Of a stretch of 44,362 bases of DNA, positions 8,958-19,252 are shown piece after piece. The position numbers and the translations under genes are program-made. This DNA is from an uncultured Clostridia bacterium. Lineage in GTDB: Bacteria > Bacillota > Clostridia > TANB77 > CAG-508. Each line of letters opens with the position of its first letter. The stretch's first letter is position 1. The notes beneath the pieces were generated by a model that had not been told where the DNA came from, did not search any database, and was given only the letters and a program-made list of their open reading frames with translations. Where the stretch lies: the NCBI GenBank assembly GCA_947626815.1, contig CANQTN010000014.1, positions 1 to 44,362 of the forward strand. Direction: 5' to 3'.

Positions 8958-10013
8958 ATGAAAAGACAATATATAATACCAATATTTGTACCACATTTAG
9001 GATGTCCAAATGATTGTATTTTTTGCAATCAAAAATCAATTAGTGGTCAAAAAAAGAATATGACAAAAGAAGAAGCCAAAAAAATAATAGAAGAATATTT
9101 AAAAAGTATAAAAGATGAAGAAGCACAAATAGAAGTAGCATTTTATGGTGGAAGCTTTACAGCTATAGAAAAAGAAAAACAAGAAGAATTGTTAGAAGTG
9201 GCATATGAATATGTAAAAAACGGACAAATAGAATCAATAAGAATATCAACTAGACCAGATTACATTGATAAAGAAACATTAAAAAGATTGAAAAAATACA
9301 AAGTAAAAACAATAGAATTAGGAGTACAATCAGCTAATAATTATATTTTAAACAGAGCAAATAGAGGACATACATTTGAAGATGTAAAAAAAGCATCAAA
9401 ACTGATAAGAAGAAATGGTTTTAAACTAGGGCATCAAATGATGGTAGGACTACCAGAAAGCACTAGAATAGATGAAATAAATACAGCAAAATCATTAATA
9501 AAATTAAAACCAAAAATGGTAAGGATATATCCGGTATTGGTAGTAAAAGGAACAAAATTAGAAGAAGAATACAAAAAAGAAAAATATGAACCATTAACAA
9601 TTGTTCAAGCTGTTGAAATTTGTAAAAATTTAGTAAGAATGTTTGTAGACAAAAATATAGAAGTAATAAGAGTAGGATTGCAAAATACAGATGAAATATC
9701 ATCACCAGAAAACAAAGAAAGTGAAGTAGTAGCAGGACCATTTCATCCAGCATTTAGACAATTAGTAGAATCTGCAATGTGGTATGATGCAATTGTTGAG
9801 AAAATAAAAAAATTAAATGTAAAAGTCAAAGAAGTAGAAGTAACAATAAATCCTATAGATGTAAATAATGTTATAGGACATAAAAGAGAAAATATATCAA
9901 AACTAAAAGAAATATATGATGTAGATTTAATAATAAAACAAGATGAAAACATAAAACAAGGAAAGTCAAAAATAGAAATCACCCAAACATACAATGACTT
10001 TTTAGAAGAATAA
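8958..10013 (+). CDS. Elp3-like radical SAM protein
   Basis: The 351-residue protein has the radical SAM cluster motif CPNDCIFC (CX3CX2C) near residue 17, followed by an AdoMet-binding FYGGSFTAI, RISTRPDYID and ELGVQS, all typical of the Elp3/HemN-like branch. This family, encoded next to rnc in many Clostridia, is uncharacterised in detail and may modify tRNA or another substrate; there is no acetyltransferase domain as in true Elp3. AGGAGTGG precedes the ATG. It probably shares the rnc transcript, which ends in the hairpin at 10020-10063. Confidence 0.88.
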   Translation: MKRQYIIPIFVPHLGCPNDCIFCNQKSISGQKKNMTKEEAKKIIEEYLKSIKDEEAQIEVAFYGGSFTAIEKEKQEELLEVAYEYVKNGQIESIRISTRPDYIDKETLKRLKKYKVKTIELGVQSANNYILNRANRGHTFEDVKKASKLIRRNGFKLGHQMMVGLPESTRIDEINTAKSLIKLKPKMVRIYPVLVVKGTKLEEEYKKEKYEPLTIVQAVEICKNLVRMFVDKNIEVIRVGLQNTDEISSPENKESEVVAGPFHPAFRQLVESAMWYDAIVEKIKKLNVKVKEVEVTINPIDVNNVIGHKRENISKLKEIYDVDLIIKQDENIKQGKSKIEITQTYNDFLEE

Positions 10014-10019
10014 AAGAAT

Positions 10020-10063
10020 AAAATCACCAATATAAGCAAATAATGCTATAAAGGTGATTTTTT
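10020..10063 (+). terminator. Terminator hairpin that contains the yitT ribosome binding site
   Basis: AAAATCACC (10020-10028) pairs with GGTGATTTT (10053-10061), followed by further T residues. The 3' arm AAGGTGAT is also the only ribosome binding site for the ATG at 10064. The hairpin can thus end the rnc transcript and, in read-through RNA, hide the yitT start. Confidence 0.65.
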
Positions 10064-10922
10064 ATGCAAACAAATAAAAATGAAATAAAAAAAATAATAA
10101 TTGAAATAATAGGGATAATAGTTGGAAGCTTTGTAATGGCAATAGGAGTAGCACTATTTTTATTACCAAATCAATTATCATCAGGAGGAGTATCAGGATT
10201 AGCAACAATAATGTATTATTTATTAAATATACCAATGGGAAAAACAATACTTGCAATAAATGCTCCATTATTTTTAATTTCTGTATTTAAAATAGGAAAA
10301 AAATTTTTTATAAAATCTCTTATAGGAACATTTTGTCTATCTATTTTTATAGATATGCTAGATAAAATAGAAGCAATGACAGATGATAGATTTTTAGCAT
10401 GTATTTATGGTGGAATTATTATAGGAATACGGAACATCAATAATTTTGAAAGTAAATGGTTCAACAGGAGGAACAGATTTAGTAAGTTATATTGCTAAAG
10501 AATATAGACCAACAATTAGTATGAGCAGAGCAATAATAATTATAGACATTGCAATAGTTGGACTAAATGTTATATTTTTTAAAGAAATTGAAATAGGATT
10601 ATATTCAGCAATAGCAATATATTTAATGGGAAAAATGATAGATATTGTATTTGAAGGTATATATTTTACAAAGCTATTATTAATAATATCAGATAAGAAT
10701 GAAGAAATTGCGGAAGAAATAGGAGAAAAAATAAAACGTGGAACTACAGGGATTTTTGGGAAAGGTATGTATACAAAAGAAAATAAACTAGTATTATTAT
10801 GTGCAGCAACGAGAAGAGATATAGAAAGAATAAAAATAGTAGCAAGAAAAATAGATCCAAAGAGTTTTATTATTATAACAAATTCAAGAGAAGTTGTAGG
10901 ATTAGGATTTAAAAAGAAGTAA
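10064..10922 (+). CDS. YitT family membrane protein, with a CGGA +1 recoding site
   Basis: Read through the site, this is a 285-residue YitT protein of normal length: about five membrane helices (DUF161, residues 10-190) with LPNQLSSGGVSGLATI near the start, then a cytosolic DUF2179 domain with RGTTGIFGKGMYT near the end. The role of the family is unknown. At codon 123 (CGG at 10430-10432) the zero frame stops after 21 codons, while reading CGGA as one Gly gives GIIIGIGTSIILKVNGSTGG, the conserved YitT core. Start set by AAGGTGAT inside the preceding hairpin. Normally this would be called a pseudogene; the repeated pattern in the window argues otherwise. Confidence 0.85.
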
Positions 10923-10989
10923 AAATGATAAAAAAATATATAAAAAAATATTTAAATATAGTATAATATATTTATGAAAGGAAAGAGAT

Positions 10990-11857
10990 ATGAAAGAACA
11001 AGATTTAATATTAAAAAATGTAAATTCATTTGAATTAAGAGATATATTTGATTGTGGACAATGCTTTAGATGGAATCAAAAAGAAGATGGAAGCTATGAA
11101 GGAATATTTCGGAAACAATGTAGCAAATATAAAAAAAGAAAAAGACGAAATAATTATACAAGGAATATTTGAAAAAGACATTATGAAAACAATAGCAGAT
11201 TATTTTGATCTTAAAAGAGATTATGAAAAAATAAAAGAAAGATTGAAAAAAATAGATCAAAATATGAAAACAAGTATAGAATATGGAAAAGGAATAAGAA
11301 TATTAAATCAAGACTTATGGGAAACAATAATATCTTTTATAATTTCAGCCAATAACAACATACCAAGAATAAAAGGAATAATAGAAAGACTTTCAAAAAA
11401 ATATGGAAATAAAATAATTTGGAAAAACGCAGAATATTATACATTTCCAACACCAGAACAATTAAAAAATGTAAATGTACAAGAATATAGAGAACTAGGT
11501 TTAGGTTTTAGAGATAAAAGAATATATGAAACAACACAAATGATATTAAACAAAAAAGTTGATTTAGATGAACTATACAAAATTCAAAGTACTAAAGAAG
11601 TGAGAGAAAAATTACTTACTTTACCAGGAGTAGGACCAAAAGTAGCAGATTGTATTTTATTATTTTCAAGCTTAAAAAGATTTGATGTATTTCCAATAGA
11701 TGTATGGGTAAGAAGAGTAATGAATGACTTATACATAAAAAATGAAGATGAAACAAAAGTAGATAAAAAACAAATAGAAAAAATTGCACAAGAAAAATTT
11801 GGAAACTTAGCAGGATTAGCACAACAATATTTATTTTACTGGAGAAGAGAAGCGTAA
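10990..11857 (+). CDS. ogg: 8-oxoguanine DNA glycosylase (OGG1 family), with a CGGA +1 recoding site
   Basis: The 288-residue reading-through product has the OGG N-terminal domain (FDCGQCFRWNQ near residue 20) and an HhH-GPD domain. The catalytic Lys lies in LPGVGPKVADCILL and the Asp in VFPIDVWVRR, as in OGG1, which removes oxidised guanine and nicks the strand. The break is at codon 41 (CGG 11110-11112): zero frame ends soon, CGGA as Gly gives YEGIFGNNVANI and leads straight into the rest. AAAGGAAAGAG precedes the ATG, and TATAAT-like sequence lies at about 10960. It starts a repair-rich run with addB and udg. Confidence 0.88.
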
Positions 11858-11869
11858 AAAGGAGAAAAA

Positions 11870-14800
11870 ATGGGACTAAGAATTATATATGGTAAACCAG
11901 GAAGCGGAAAAAGTGAATTTTGCTTTTCAGAAATAGCAAAACAAATAAAAAAAGAAAAAAATATATATATGATTACACCAGAGCAGTTTTCATTTACAGC
12001 TGAGGAAAAGCTAATGAAAGCGGTTAATTCTCATGCAGTATTAAATGCAGAAGTTATAACATTAAGTAGAATGGCATATAGAGTAATAAACGAAATAGGA
12101 AAAACAAAACAAAGCATAACAAAATCTGGAAAGGCAATGTCAATATATTCAATATTAAACAAATATAAAAAAGAACTAAAATTTTTAGGAAAATCAGATG
12201 AAAATATTGATTTATGCATGAGAGCAATAACGGAATTTAAACAACATGAAGTAACAGTTCAAAATTTAAAAGATGAAATAGAAAAAACACAAGATACATA
12301 TTTAAAAACAAAATTAAGAGATATTACATTAATATATGAAAAATTTGAAGAACAAATAAAAAATGAATATATAGAAGAAAATGATATATTAACAATTTTA
12401 GCACAAAATATAGAAAAAACGGACATAATAAAAAATAGTATAATATATTTAGATGAATTCGCAGGATTTACTAAACAAGAATATGAAGTAATAAAAAAAT
12501 TTATAAAACAAGCAAAACAAGTAAATATAACAATATGTACAGATGACTTAAACCTCAATACAAATCCAGATGCAGACATTTTTTATTCAAATAAAATAAC
12601 AATATCAAAAATTTGGAATATGATAAATGAAAACGAATTTGAACTAGAAAAGCCAATACATTTAATAAATCAATATCGTTTTAAGAATGATGAATTACAA
12701 CATTTAGACAAAAATATAAGTAATAACAAAATTACGAAATATGAAAAAAATTTAGAAAATATACAATTATTTTTAGCACAAAATCCATATTCAGAAGTTG
12801 AAAATGTTGCAAAACAAATAGTAAAACAAATAAAAAATGAAAACATAAGATATAAAGATATTGCAATTATATCAAAAAATATTAATGAATATTCATCATT
12901 AGTAAGAAGTATATTTTTAAAATATGAAATACCAGTATTTATTGATGAAAAAAGAGATTTAAATCAAAATATAATTGTACAATACATACTTGCAATATTA
13001 GAAATATTAAACAAAAATTTTTCAACAGATACAGTTTTCAATTTCATAAAACTAGGATTTTTTGATATTGAAGCAGATGAAATTTTTGAATTAGAAAATT
13101 ATTGCAACAAATGGGGAATAAAATATAACAAATGGGAAAAAGATTTTGAATATGAAAAAGACCAAAACAAAAAATTAGAAAGACTAAATGAGCTAAGAAA
13201 ACAAATAGTAAATCCACTAATAAAATTAAAAGATGAAATAAATAAAAATAAGACATATGAAAATATAACAAAAGCATTATACAAATTTATGCAAGAACAA
13301 AGATTGGAAGAAAAAATAACTAAAAAAATAGAAGAATTAGAAGAAAACAAATTAATAGATTTAGCAAAAGAATACATAGAAAGTTATAAAATAATATTAG
13401 AATTATTTGATGAAATAATTTTAATATTTAAAAATGAAAAAACAGATATTGATAAATACAGCAATACATTAAAAATTGGTTTGAAAAATAGTGGATTAGG
13501 AAAAATACCAGGAACAAAAGATCAAGTAATATTTGGAGATGTAGATAGATCAAGAAGTCATAAAGTAAAAACAGTATTTATAATAGGATTAAATGATGGA
13601 ATTTTTCCAAGTATTAACAAAGATGAAGGATTTTTAGATGATCAAGATAGAAACATATTAAAACAAGATGGCTTAGAACTTGCAAAAGGAACATTAGATA
13701 GATTATATGAAGACAATTTTAATATATATAAAGCATTTACAACAGCAGAAAACAATATATATCTATCTTATACATCATCAGGCAAAGAAGGCAAAACCTT
13801 AAGGCCATCAATTTTAATAAATAAAATAAAAAAAATATATCCAAAAATACAAGAAAAAAGTGATAGATTTAACAAGCAAGAAGAAATATTAAATGAAAAA
13901 GTAACATATGAAGAGTTATTACAAAATATAGCAAAACTCCAAAATGAAAAAATATCTGACATCTGGTATAATATTTATCAATATTATAAAAGAAAAATAA
14001 AATGGCAAGAAAAATTAGAAAATGACATGCAAGGATTAAAATACAGTAATCTACCACAAAAAATAAAAAGAGAAAGCATTAAAAAATTATATGGAAACAT
14101 GTTACATGCAAGTGTATCACAACTTGAAAAATATAGCAGTTGCCCATTTTCATATTACCTTCAATATGGACTAAAATTAAAAGAAAAAGAAGAACCAAAA
14201 ATTCATGCATTTGATACAGGATCATTCATGCATGAAACAATAGATGAATTCTTTAAAATAGTAAAAGAAAAAGGAATAAAATTAACTGAAATAGAAGAAG
14301 AGGTAATTTATGAAATAGTATCAAAAATTATTTATAATAATTTACAACTAAGTAAAAACTTTATATTTAATACAAATGCGAAAAATAGAATATTAGTGCA
14401 AAGATTGAAAAAAATTGTAACTAAAGCATTAAAATATATAATACAGACACTAATATACAGTGACTTTACAATAAAAGGTACAGAAGTAAAATTTAAGCCA
14501 GTAATTTTGAATTTGGAAAATGGAAAACAAGTAGAAATTACAGGAAAAATTGATAGAATAGATACAGCAACTAGTAAAGAAGAAGGAAAGTATATAAGAA
14601 TAATAGATTATAAATCATCAAGTAAAAATATTGATTTAAATGAAGTATATGCCGGATTACAAATTCAACTACTTACATATTCAAATGTTATATGCAAACA
14701 AGAAGAATTGATGCCTGCAGGAGTTTTTTATTTTTCATTATTAGAACAAATGATAAATTCAGACAAGAAAATCACAGACGAAGAAATTGAAGAATTAATA

Positions 14801-15196
14801 AGAAAAAATTTCAAAATGAAAGGATTAGTAATAGCAGACGTAAAAATAATAAAAATGAATGACAACACACTAAAAAATGGTAGTTCAAAATTAATACCAG
14901 CAGCAATAACTGTATCAGGTGAAGTAAATTCAAAATGGACAAATGGAGTAAATAACGAAGAATTTAAAATTTTACAAGATTATATAGACTATATAATTAA
15001 ACAAATTTCAAATAATATTTTAAGTGGAAAAATAGACTTAAAACCTTACAATAAAAAAGGAAAAACTCCATGTGAATATTGCATATATAAATCAATATGT
15101 GGATTTAATACAAAACAAAAAAATAATTGTTATAATTATATAGACAAAAAAACAAAAGATGATATAATAAAAAAAATGAAAAATAAAATAAATTAA
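11870..15196 (+). CDS. addB: ATP-dependent nuclease subunit B (AddB)
   Basis: The 1108-residue protein matches AddB: Walker A GKPGSGKS at residues 8-15, UvrD-like helicase remnants, and a C-terminal RecB-like nuclease with GKIDRID and IIDYKSS. Four cysteines for the iron-sulfur cluster flank the nuclease: one in YSSCPFSYYLQYG (about residue 760) and three in CEYCIYKSIC near the end. With AddA it resects DNA ends for recombination. addA is not adjacent, although the two usually are neighbours; pgeF follows after 22 bp. AAAAAGGAG precedes the ATG. No in-frame CGG occurs in this long gene. Confidence 0.93.
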   Translation: MGLRIIYGKPGSGKSEFCFSEIAKQIKKEKNIYMITPEQFSFTAEEKLMKAVNSHAVLNAEVITLSRMAYRVINEIGKTKQSITKSGKAMSIYSILNKYKKELKFLGKSDENIDLCMRAITEFKQHEVTVQNLKDEIEKTQDTYLKTKLRDITLIYEKFEEQIKNEYIEENDILTILAQNIEKTDIIKNSIIYLDEFAGFTKQEYEVIKKFIKQAKQVNITICTDDLNLNTNPDADIFYSNKITISKIWNMINENEFELEKPIHLINQYRFKNDELQHLDKNISNNKITKYEKNLENIQLFLAQNPYSEVENVAKQIVKQIKNENIRYKDIAIISKNINEYSSLVRSIFLKYEIPVFIDEKRDLNQNIIVQYILAILEILNKNFSTDTVFNFIKLGFFDIEADEIFELENYCNKWGIKYNKWEKDFEYEKDQNKKLERLNELRKQIVNPLIKLKDEINKNKTYENITKALYKFMQEQRLEEKITKKIEELEENKLIDLAKEYIESYKIILELFDEIILIFKNEKTDIDKYSNTLKIGLKNSGLGKIPGTKDQVIFGDVDRSRSHKVKTVFIIGLNDGIFPSINKDEGFLDDQDRNILKQDGLELAKGTLDRLYEDNFNIYKAFTTAENNIYLSYTSSGKEGKTLRPSILINKIKKIYPKIQEKSDRFNKQEEILNEKVTYEELLQNIAKLQNEKISDIWYNIYQYYKRKIKWQEKLENDMQGLKYSNLPQKIKRESIKKLYGNMLHASVSQLEKYSSCPFSYYLQYGLKLKEKEEPKIHAFDTGSFMHETIDEFFKIVKEKGIKLTEIEEEVIYEIVSKIIYNNLQLSKNFIFNTNAKNRILVQRLKKIVTKALKYIIQTLIYSDFTIKGTEVKFKPVILNLENGKQVEITGKIDRIDTATSKEEGKYIRIIDYKSSSKNIDLNEVYAGLQIQLLTYSNVICKQEELMPAGVFYFSLLEQMINSDKKITDEEIEELIRKNFKMKGLVIADVKIIKMNDNTLKNGSSKLIPAAITVSGEVNSKWTNGVNNEEFKILQDYIDYIIKQISNNILSGKIDLKPYNKKGKTPCEYCIYKSICGFNTKQKNNCYNYIDKKTKDDIIKKMKNKIN

Positions 15197-15218
15197 CAAA
15201 TATCTAAGGAGGATTTTA

Positions 15219-16058
15219 ATGAATCTATCAAATGAAAATGTAGTTCATATAAAAAAAGATAAGATAGAATATTTAGCATTCAAAAAACTTCTAGAATATA
15301 AAGATATTTTAAATCATGCATACAGTATAGGAATAGACAAAGATTATAGAACAGAAAAAGTAAACAAAGAAGAACTAAAAGAGCAAGATTATAAAAATGC
15401 AATAAATAATTATAAAAATTTATGTGATACCATAAATACTGATTATACAAATATAGTAAAGGCAAATCAAAATCATACTGACAAAATAGAAATAGTAACC
15501 AAAAAAATAAATGAAAATAAACCAGATATACATGTTCAAAAATATGAAAATACAGATGGTTTAATAACGAATAAAAGAAATTTAATACTTACAACAACAA
15601 ATGCAGATTGCATATTATTAATATTTTTTGACCCAGTAAAAAAGGTAATTGCAAATATTCATTCTGGATGGAAAGGTACATTACAAAGAATATCAGTTAA
15701 AGCAGTAGATAAAATGCAAAAAGAATTTGGTTGTGAACCCAAAAATATCATATGTTGCATGACACCAAGTATTAGAAAATGTCACTTTGAAGTAGAAAAA
15801 GAAGTTAAAGAACAATTTATAAAGGAATTTAAAGATATACCAGCAGAAGAAAAATGGATAGAAGAGATTAAAACAGATAAAATTTGGAATATAGATACTA
15901 TAAAAATAAATAGGATAATATTACAAAAAAAAGGACTAAAATCAGAAAATATTATAGACAGTGGAATTTGCAGTGTATGCAGTTCTGATTTAATTCACTC
16001 ATACAGAGTAGAACAAAAAGGATATGGATTAAATACATTATTAGTTGAATTAAAATAA
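15219..16058 (+). CDS. pgeF: Laccase-domain peptidoglycan editing factor (YfiH/YlmD family)
   Basis: The 279-residue product has the metal-binding set of the family: NADCILLIFFDP, a His in NIHSGWKGT, and Cys/His in CMTPSIRKCHFEV, with CSVCSSDLIHSYR at the end. Characterised members act on purine nucleosides or edit peptidoglycan; which applies here is unknown. The N-terminal 100 residues are Lys/Asn-rich with the usual TNKRNLILTTTNADC lead-in. AGGAGG lies 7 nt before the ATG. Tight spacing with addB and udg indicates one operon. Confidence 0.88.
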   Translation: MNLSNENVVHIKKDKIEYLAFKKLLEYKDILNHAYSIGIDKDYRTEKVNKEELKEQDYKNAINNYKNLCDTINTDYTNIVKANQNHTDKIEIVTKKINENKPDIHVQKYENTDGLITNKRNLILTTTNADCILLIFFDPVKKVIANIHSGWKGTLQRISVKAVDKMQKEFGCEPKNIICCMTPSIRKCHFEVEKEVKEQFIKEFKDIPAEEKWIEEIKTDKIWNIDTIKINRIILQKKGLKSENIIDSGICSVCSSDLIHSYRVEQKGYGLNTLLVELK

Positions 16059-16089
16059 ATAAAAATAGAAGACAATATAGGAGCAAAAT

Positions 16090-16649
16090 ATGTTTGAAAC
16101 ATGGGAAGAGTTAGAAGATTCAATAAAAGACTGCCAAAAATGTAAATTGTGTAAACTAAGACAAAACATAGTATTTGGAGTAGGAAATAAAAAAGCAGAA
16201 ATAATGTTTATAGGAGAAGGACCAGGTGCAGATGAAGACAGACTTCGGAGAACCTTTTGTAGGAAGAGCAGGAAAATTAATGGATATGGCTTTTCAAACT
16301 ATTGGAATAAAAAGAGAAGAAGTCTATATTGCAAATGTTGTAAAATGTAGACCACCAGGAAATAGAAATCCAGAAGATGATGAAGCAATTGCATGTTTAA
16401 ATTATTTAAGAAATCAAGTAATATTAGTGCAACCTAAAATTATTGTACTACTTCGGAAGTGTGGCACTTAAAAATATTTTAGGAAAAGAATATGGAATAA
16501 CAGCATCTAGAGGCAAATGGGTAGAAAAAAAAGGAATTCAATATATGCCAACATGGCATCCAGCAGCATTACTTCGTGATGAAACAAAAAAAATAGATTT
16601 TATTAATGACTTAGAATTAGTAATGAACTATTATAACTCAATTAAGTAA
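16090..16649 (+). CDS. udg: Family 4 uracil-DNA glycosylase (Fe-S), with two CGGA +1 recoding sites
   Basis: Read through two sites, the gene gives a 185-residue iron-sulfur uracil-DNA glycosylase. It has the cluster cysteines in CQKCKLC (residues 15-21) and VVKCRPPGNRNP, the catalytic region GEGPGADED, and the C-terminal TWHPAALLR. Site 1 is codon 53 (CGG 16246-16248), restoring DRLGEPFVGRAG, a family hallmark. Site 2 is codon 122 (CGG 16454-16456), restoring IIVLLGSVALKNILG. Because the second CGG is in frame only after the first +1 shift, the two events are consistent with one decoding rule. It removes uracil from DNA in base excision repair. AGGAG precedes the ATG. Confidence 0.9.
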
Positions 16650-16651
16650 AA

Positions 16652-17945
16652 ATGAAAGGAACAAAATATCAAATGCAAAACACAAAAATAAATGAAAAAG
16701 CGAAATACTGTTTAAATTGTAAAATAAAACCATGCTCACAAAAAGGATGTCCACTAGGAAATAATATTCCTATGTTTATTGGACAAGTAAAAGAAGAAAA
16801 TTTAGAAAAAGCATATGAAATATTATCAGAAACCACTGTATTACCAGGAATATGTGGAAGAATATGTCCACATAAAAAACAATGTCAAGGTTCATGTGTA
16901 AGAGGAATAAAAGATAGACCAGTTGCAATAGGAGAATTAGAAGCTTATGTTTTTGACAATATTATAGAAGAAAAAGACAGTTTATTGAAATGCTATAATA
17001 AAGAAATGAAAGAAAAGAAAAACAATAAAAAAATAGCAATTATAGGGGGAGGTCCAGCAGGATTAACAGCAGCAGCATTTTTAGCAAAAAATGGATTTAG
17101 GGTAACAATATATGAGAAATACAATTATTTAGGAGGATTATTAGTACATGGAATTCCAGACTTTAGACTATCAAAAAAAATTGTAAAGAAAACAGTAGAA
17201 AAAATATTAAATTTGGGAATTGAAGTAAAATATAATCATGAATTACAAAAAAATATAACTATATCAGAATTAGAAAAAAAATATGATGCAATTTTTTTGG
17301 CAATTGGTGCAAATAAATCTTCGAAAATGGAAATAGAAGGTGAAAATTTAGAAGGAGTTATACGGAGGAAATGAGCTTTTAGAACACAATTCACATCCAG
17401 ATTATATAAATAAAACCGTTGCAGTAATTGGTGGTGGAAATGTTGCAATGGACTGTGCAAGGACAATAAAAAGGTTAGGAGCAAAAGAGGTAAATGTAAT
17501 TTATAGAAGAGCAAAAGAACAAATGCCAGCTGAAGAAAAGGAAATAGAAGATGCAGAAAAAGAAGGAATAAAATTTTTATTCCAAAACAACATTATTAAA
17601 ATATTAGGCCAAAATAAAGTAGAAAAAGTGGAGTTGATAAAAACTAAATTAATAAAAAAAGAAAATGAGGAAAGATTAGTACCTGTAAATATTGAAAATA
17701 GCAATTATTTTATGAATGTAAATTACATAATTATGGCACTTGGATCAAATGTAGAACCATATGTAAAAGATTTAGGACTAAAAACCAATAAATGGGGAAA
17801 TATAGAAATAAATGAAAAATACCAAACATCTAATCCTAAAATATATGCCGGAGGAGATTTAGCAGGAGTAAAATCAACAGTAGCATGGGCTGCATATTCT
17901 GGAAGAGAAGCAGCAAAAAATATCGCAAAAATATTAATAGACTAA
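16652..17945 (+). CDS. GltD-like NAD(P)H oxidoreductase, with a CGGA +1 recoding site
   Basis: The 430-residue reading-through protein has N-terminal cysteine clusters for Fe-S (CLNCKIKPC, GICGRICPHKKQCQGSC), an FAD-binding GGGPAGLTAAAF, and a second dinucleotide fold GGGNVAMDCARTIKR. It resembles the small subunit of glutamate synthase and the NfnB/SudA subunit; no large subunit or NfnA partner is adjacent, so the reaction is open. The break at codon 238 (CGG 17363-17365) lies in GENLEGVIGGNELL, a conserved stretch in the family. The start could be ATG 16652, 2 bp after udg, or ATG 16673, which has AAAGGA 12 nt upstream. Confidence 0.83.
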
Positions 17946-17950
17946 CATAT

Positions 17951-17991
17951 AAAACCACGAAAAATCCTATTTTAGGAAAAATCGTGGTTTA
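17951..17991. terminator. Bidirectional terminator between convergent genes
   Basis: AAACCACGA (17952-17960) pairs with TCGTGGTTT (17982-17990), with an inner TCCTA/TAGGA stem. It ends the ogg-gltD run and the minus-strand HExxH gene. Confidence 0.75.
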
Positions 17992-17998
17992 TAATAAT

Positions 17999-19100
17999 TT
18001 AATAAGAATTTTCTTCATTTGTTGAAGAACCAAAAATAAGCTTTTTAATAGATTTTACAAGTTTAATAAATAAATTTTCTTTTTTAGTAATGACTTTTAA
18101 TGCAGTTTCCAATTGACCATTTTCTAATAAATTATATTTATATTCTAAAGCTTCCATTTTTGATACATAATAATCATTAAAAAACGTATATCCATCAGTA
18201 GCACCTAAATAGTCTTTAAAAGCATATAATTTTCTTCTATATTTTTCAATACCCTCTAAATCAAAAATATTATTAAAACTACTATCAAAATAACTAGAAA
18301 TAATAAGATTTTGAGTTTTCATGAAAGTTAATTTTATTTCATTTTTTAATTCGTCAATTTTCTTAATCATGCCATCAACTTTTTTATTTCTATCATCAAT
18401 TTGAACAATTTTATTATTTAATTTTAAAATTTCTTCTTCTGCTTTTAGTATAATATCAAAAGCATTTTGTATAGTCATAAAAGTTTTTGGTGAAGTCAAA
18501 TTTGAAAAAGTTTTTTTAAATGTATCAGTACTTTTTAAAGTACTTTCAAATAAAACATTTTCTCCAGTTATATAAGCTAATTGATTGACTAAACAACATT
18601 CTAATGGATAATAGGAAGGACTAACTGCTTCAAAATTAATATCAAAATATTTAACTTCTTCCTTAGGGATTTTATTTATTTTTGAAGATATTAATTGAAC
18701 AGCTGCTTCATTTAAACCTAATCCATATACTTTAAATTCAGTATAATCACAAAGCCCCATTCTAATTAGGCAATTTTTTTTATCTTTTATTTCTTGCAAA
18801 TAATGAATACATTCATGAATAGCAAATTCTACTAAATCGTCATCAGGTATATGCTCATTAAAATATATAGAATTATTTTTGTAAAAATAATTTGCTTCAG
18901 CCATTCCGTTCTGGCATTTTTGCTCTATACATATTTAATCTAGATAGTTTTATAAATAAGTCATTTGAATTAAAACCATAATCAGGAAATGTAGCACAAA
19001 TTTTTTGAGCAACGTTTCTTGCAATAGAATTTATTTTTAAAGTATTTAAAGGTTCAACGACTTTAATACCATCTTTTCTTAAATCAGATTCTATACTCAT
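17999..19100 (-). CDS. HExxH (minigluzincin-like) protein of unknown function, with a CGGA +1 recoding site
   Basis: Reading through the site gives 366 residues. H95-E96-C-I-H99 (FAIHECIHYLQE) followed by E131 in GLNEAAVQ matches the HExxH plus distal Glu zinc site of gluzincin-type metalloproteases. The last 40 residues are basic and hydrophobic. No signal peptide is seen, so it is probably cytoplasmic. Start at ATG 19100 is set by AAGGAG 8 nt upstream. At codon 65 (CGG on the minus strand, 18908-18906) the zero frame ends three codons later; CGGA as Gly gives AKMPEGMAEANYF and runs to the end. I cannot confirm a conserved Gly here by family memory, so this site rests on frame continuity. 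Confidence 0.7.
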
Positions 19101-19252
19101 CGACAAAACTCCTTAGTATAATACAATATATATCATATTATACTATAAAAGTAAGAATTATATATTTCGATAATATTAAATATTGATTACAATTTGATTA
19201 CAAAAAATAAAAAATTCAAGTTACACAAAAACGGAATTAACATTTTCTAAGA

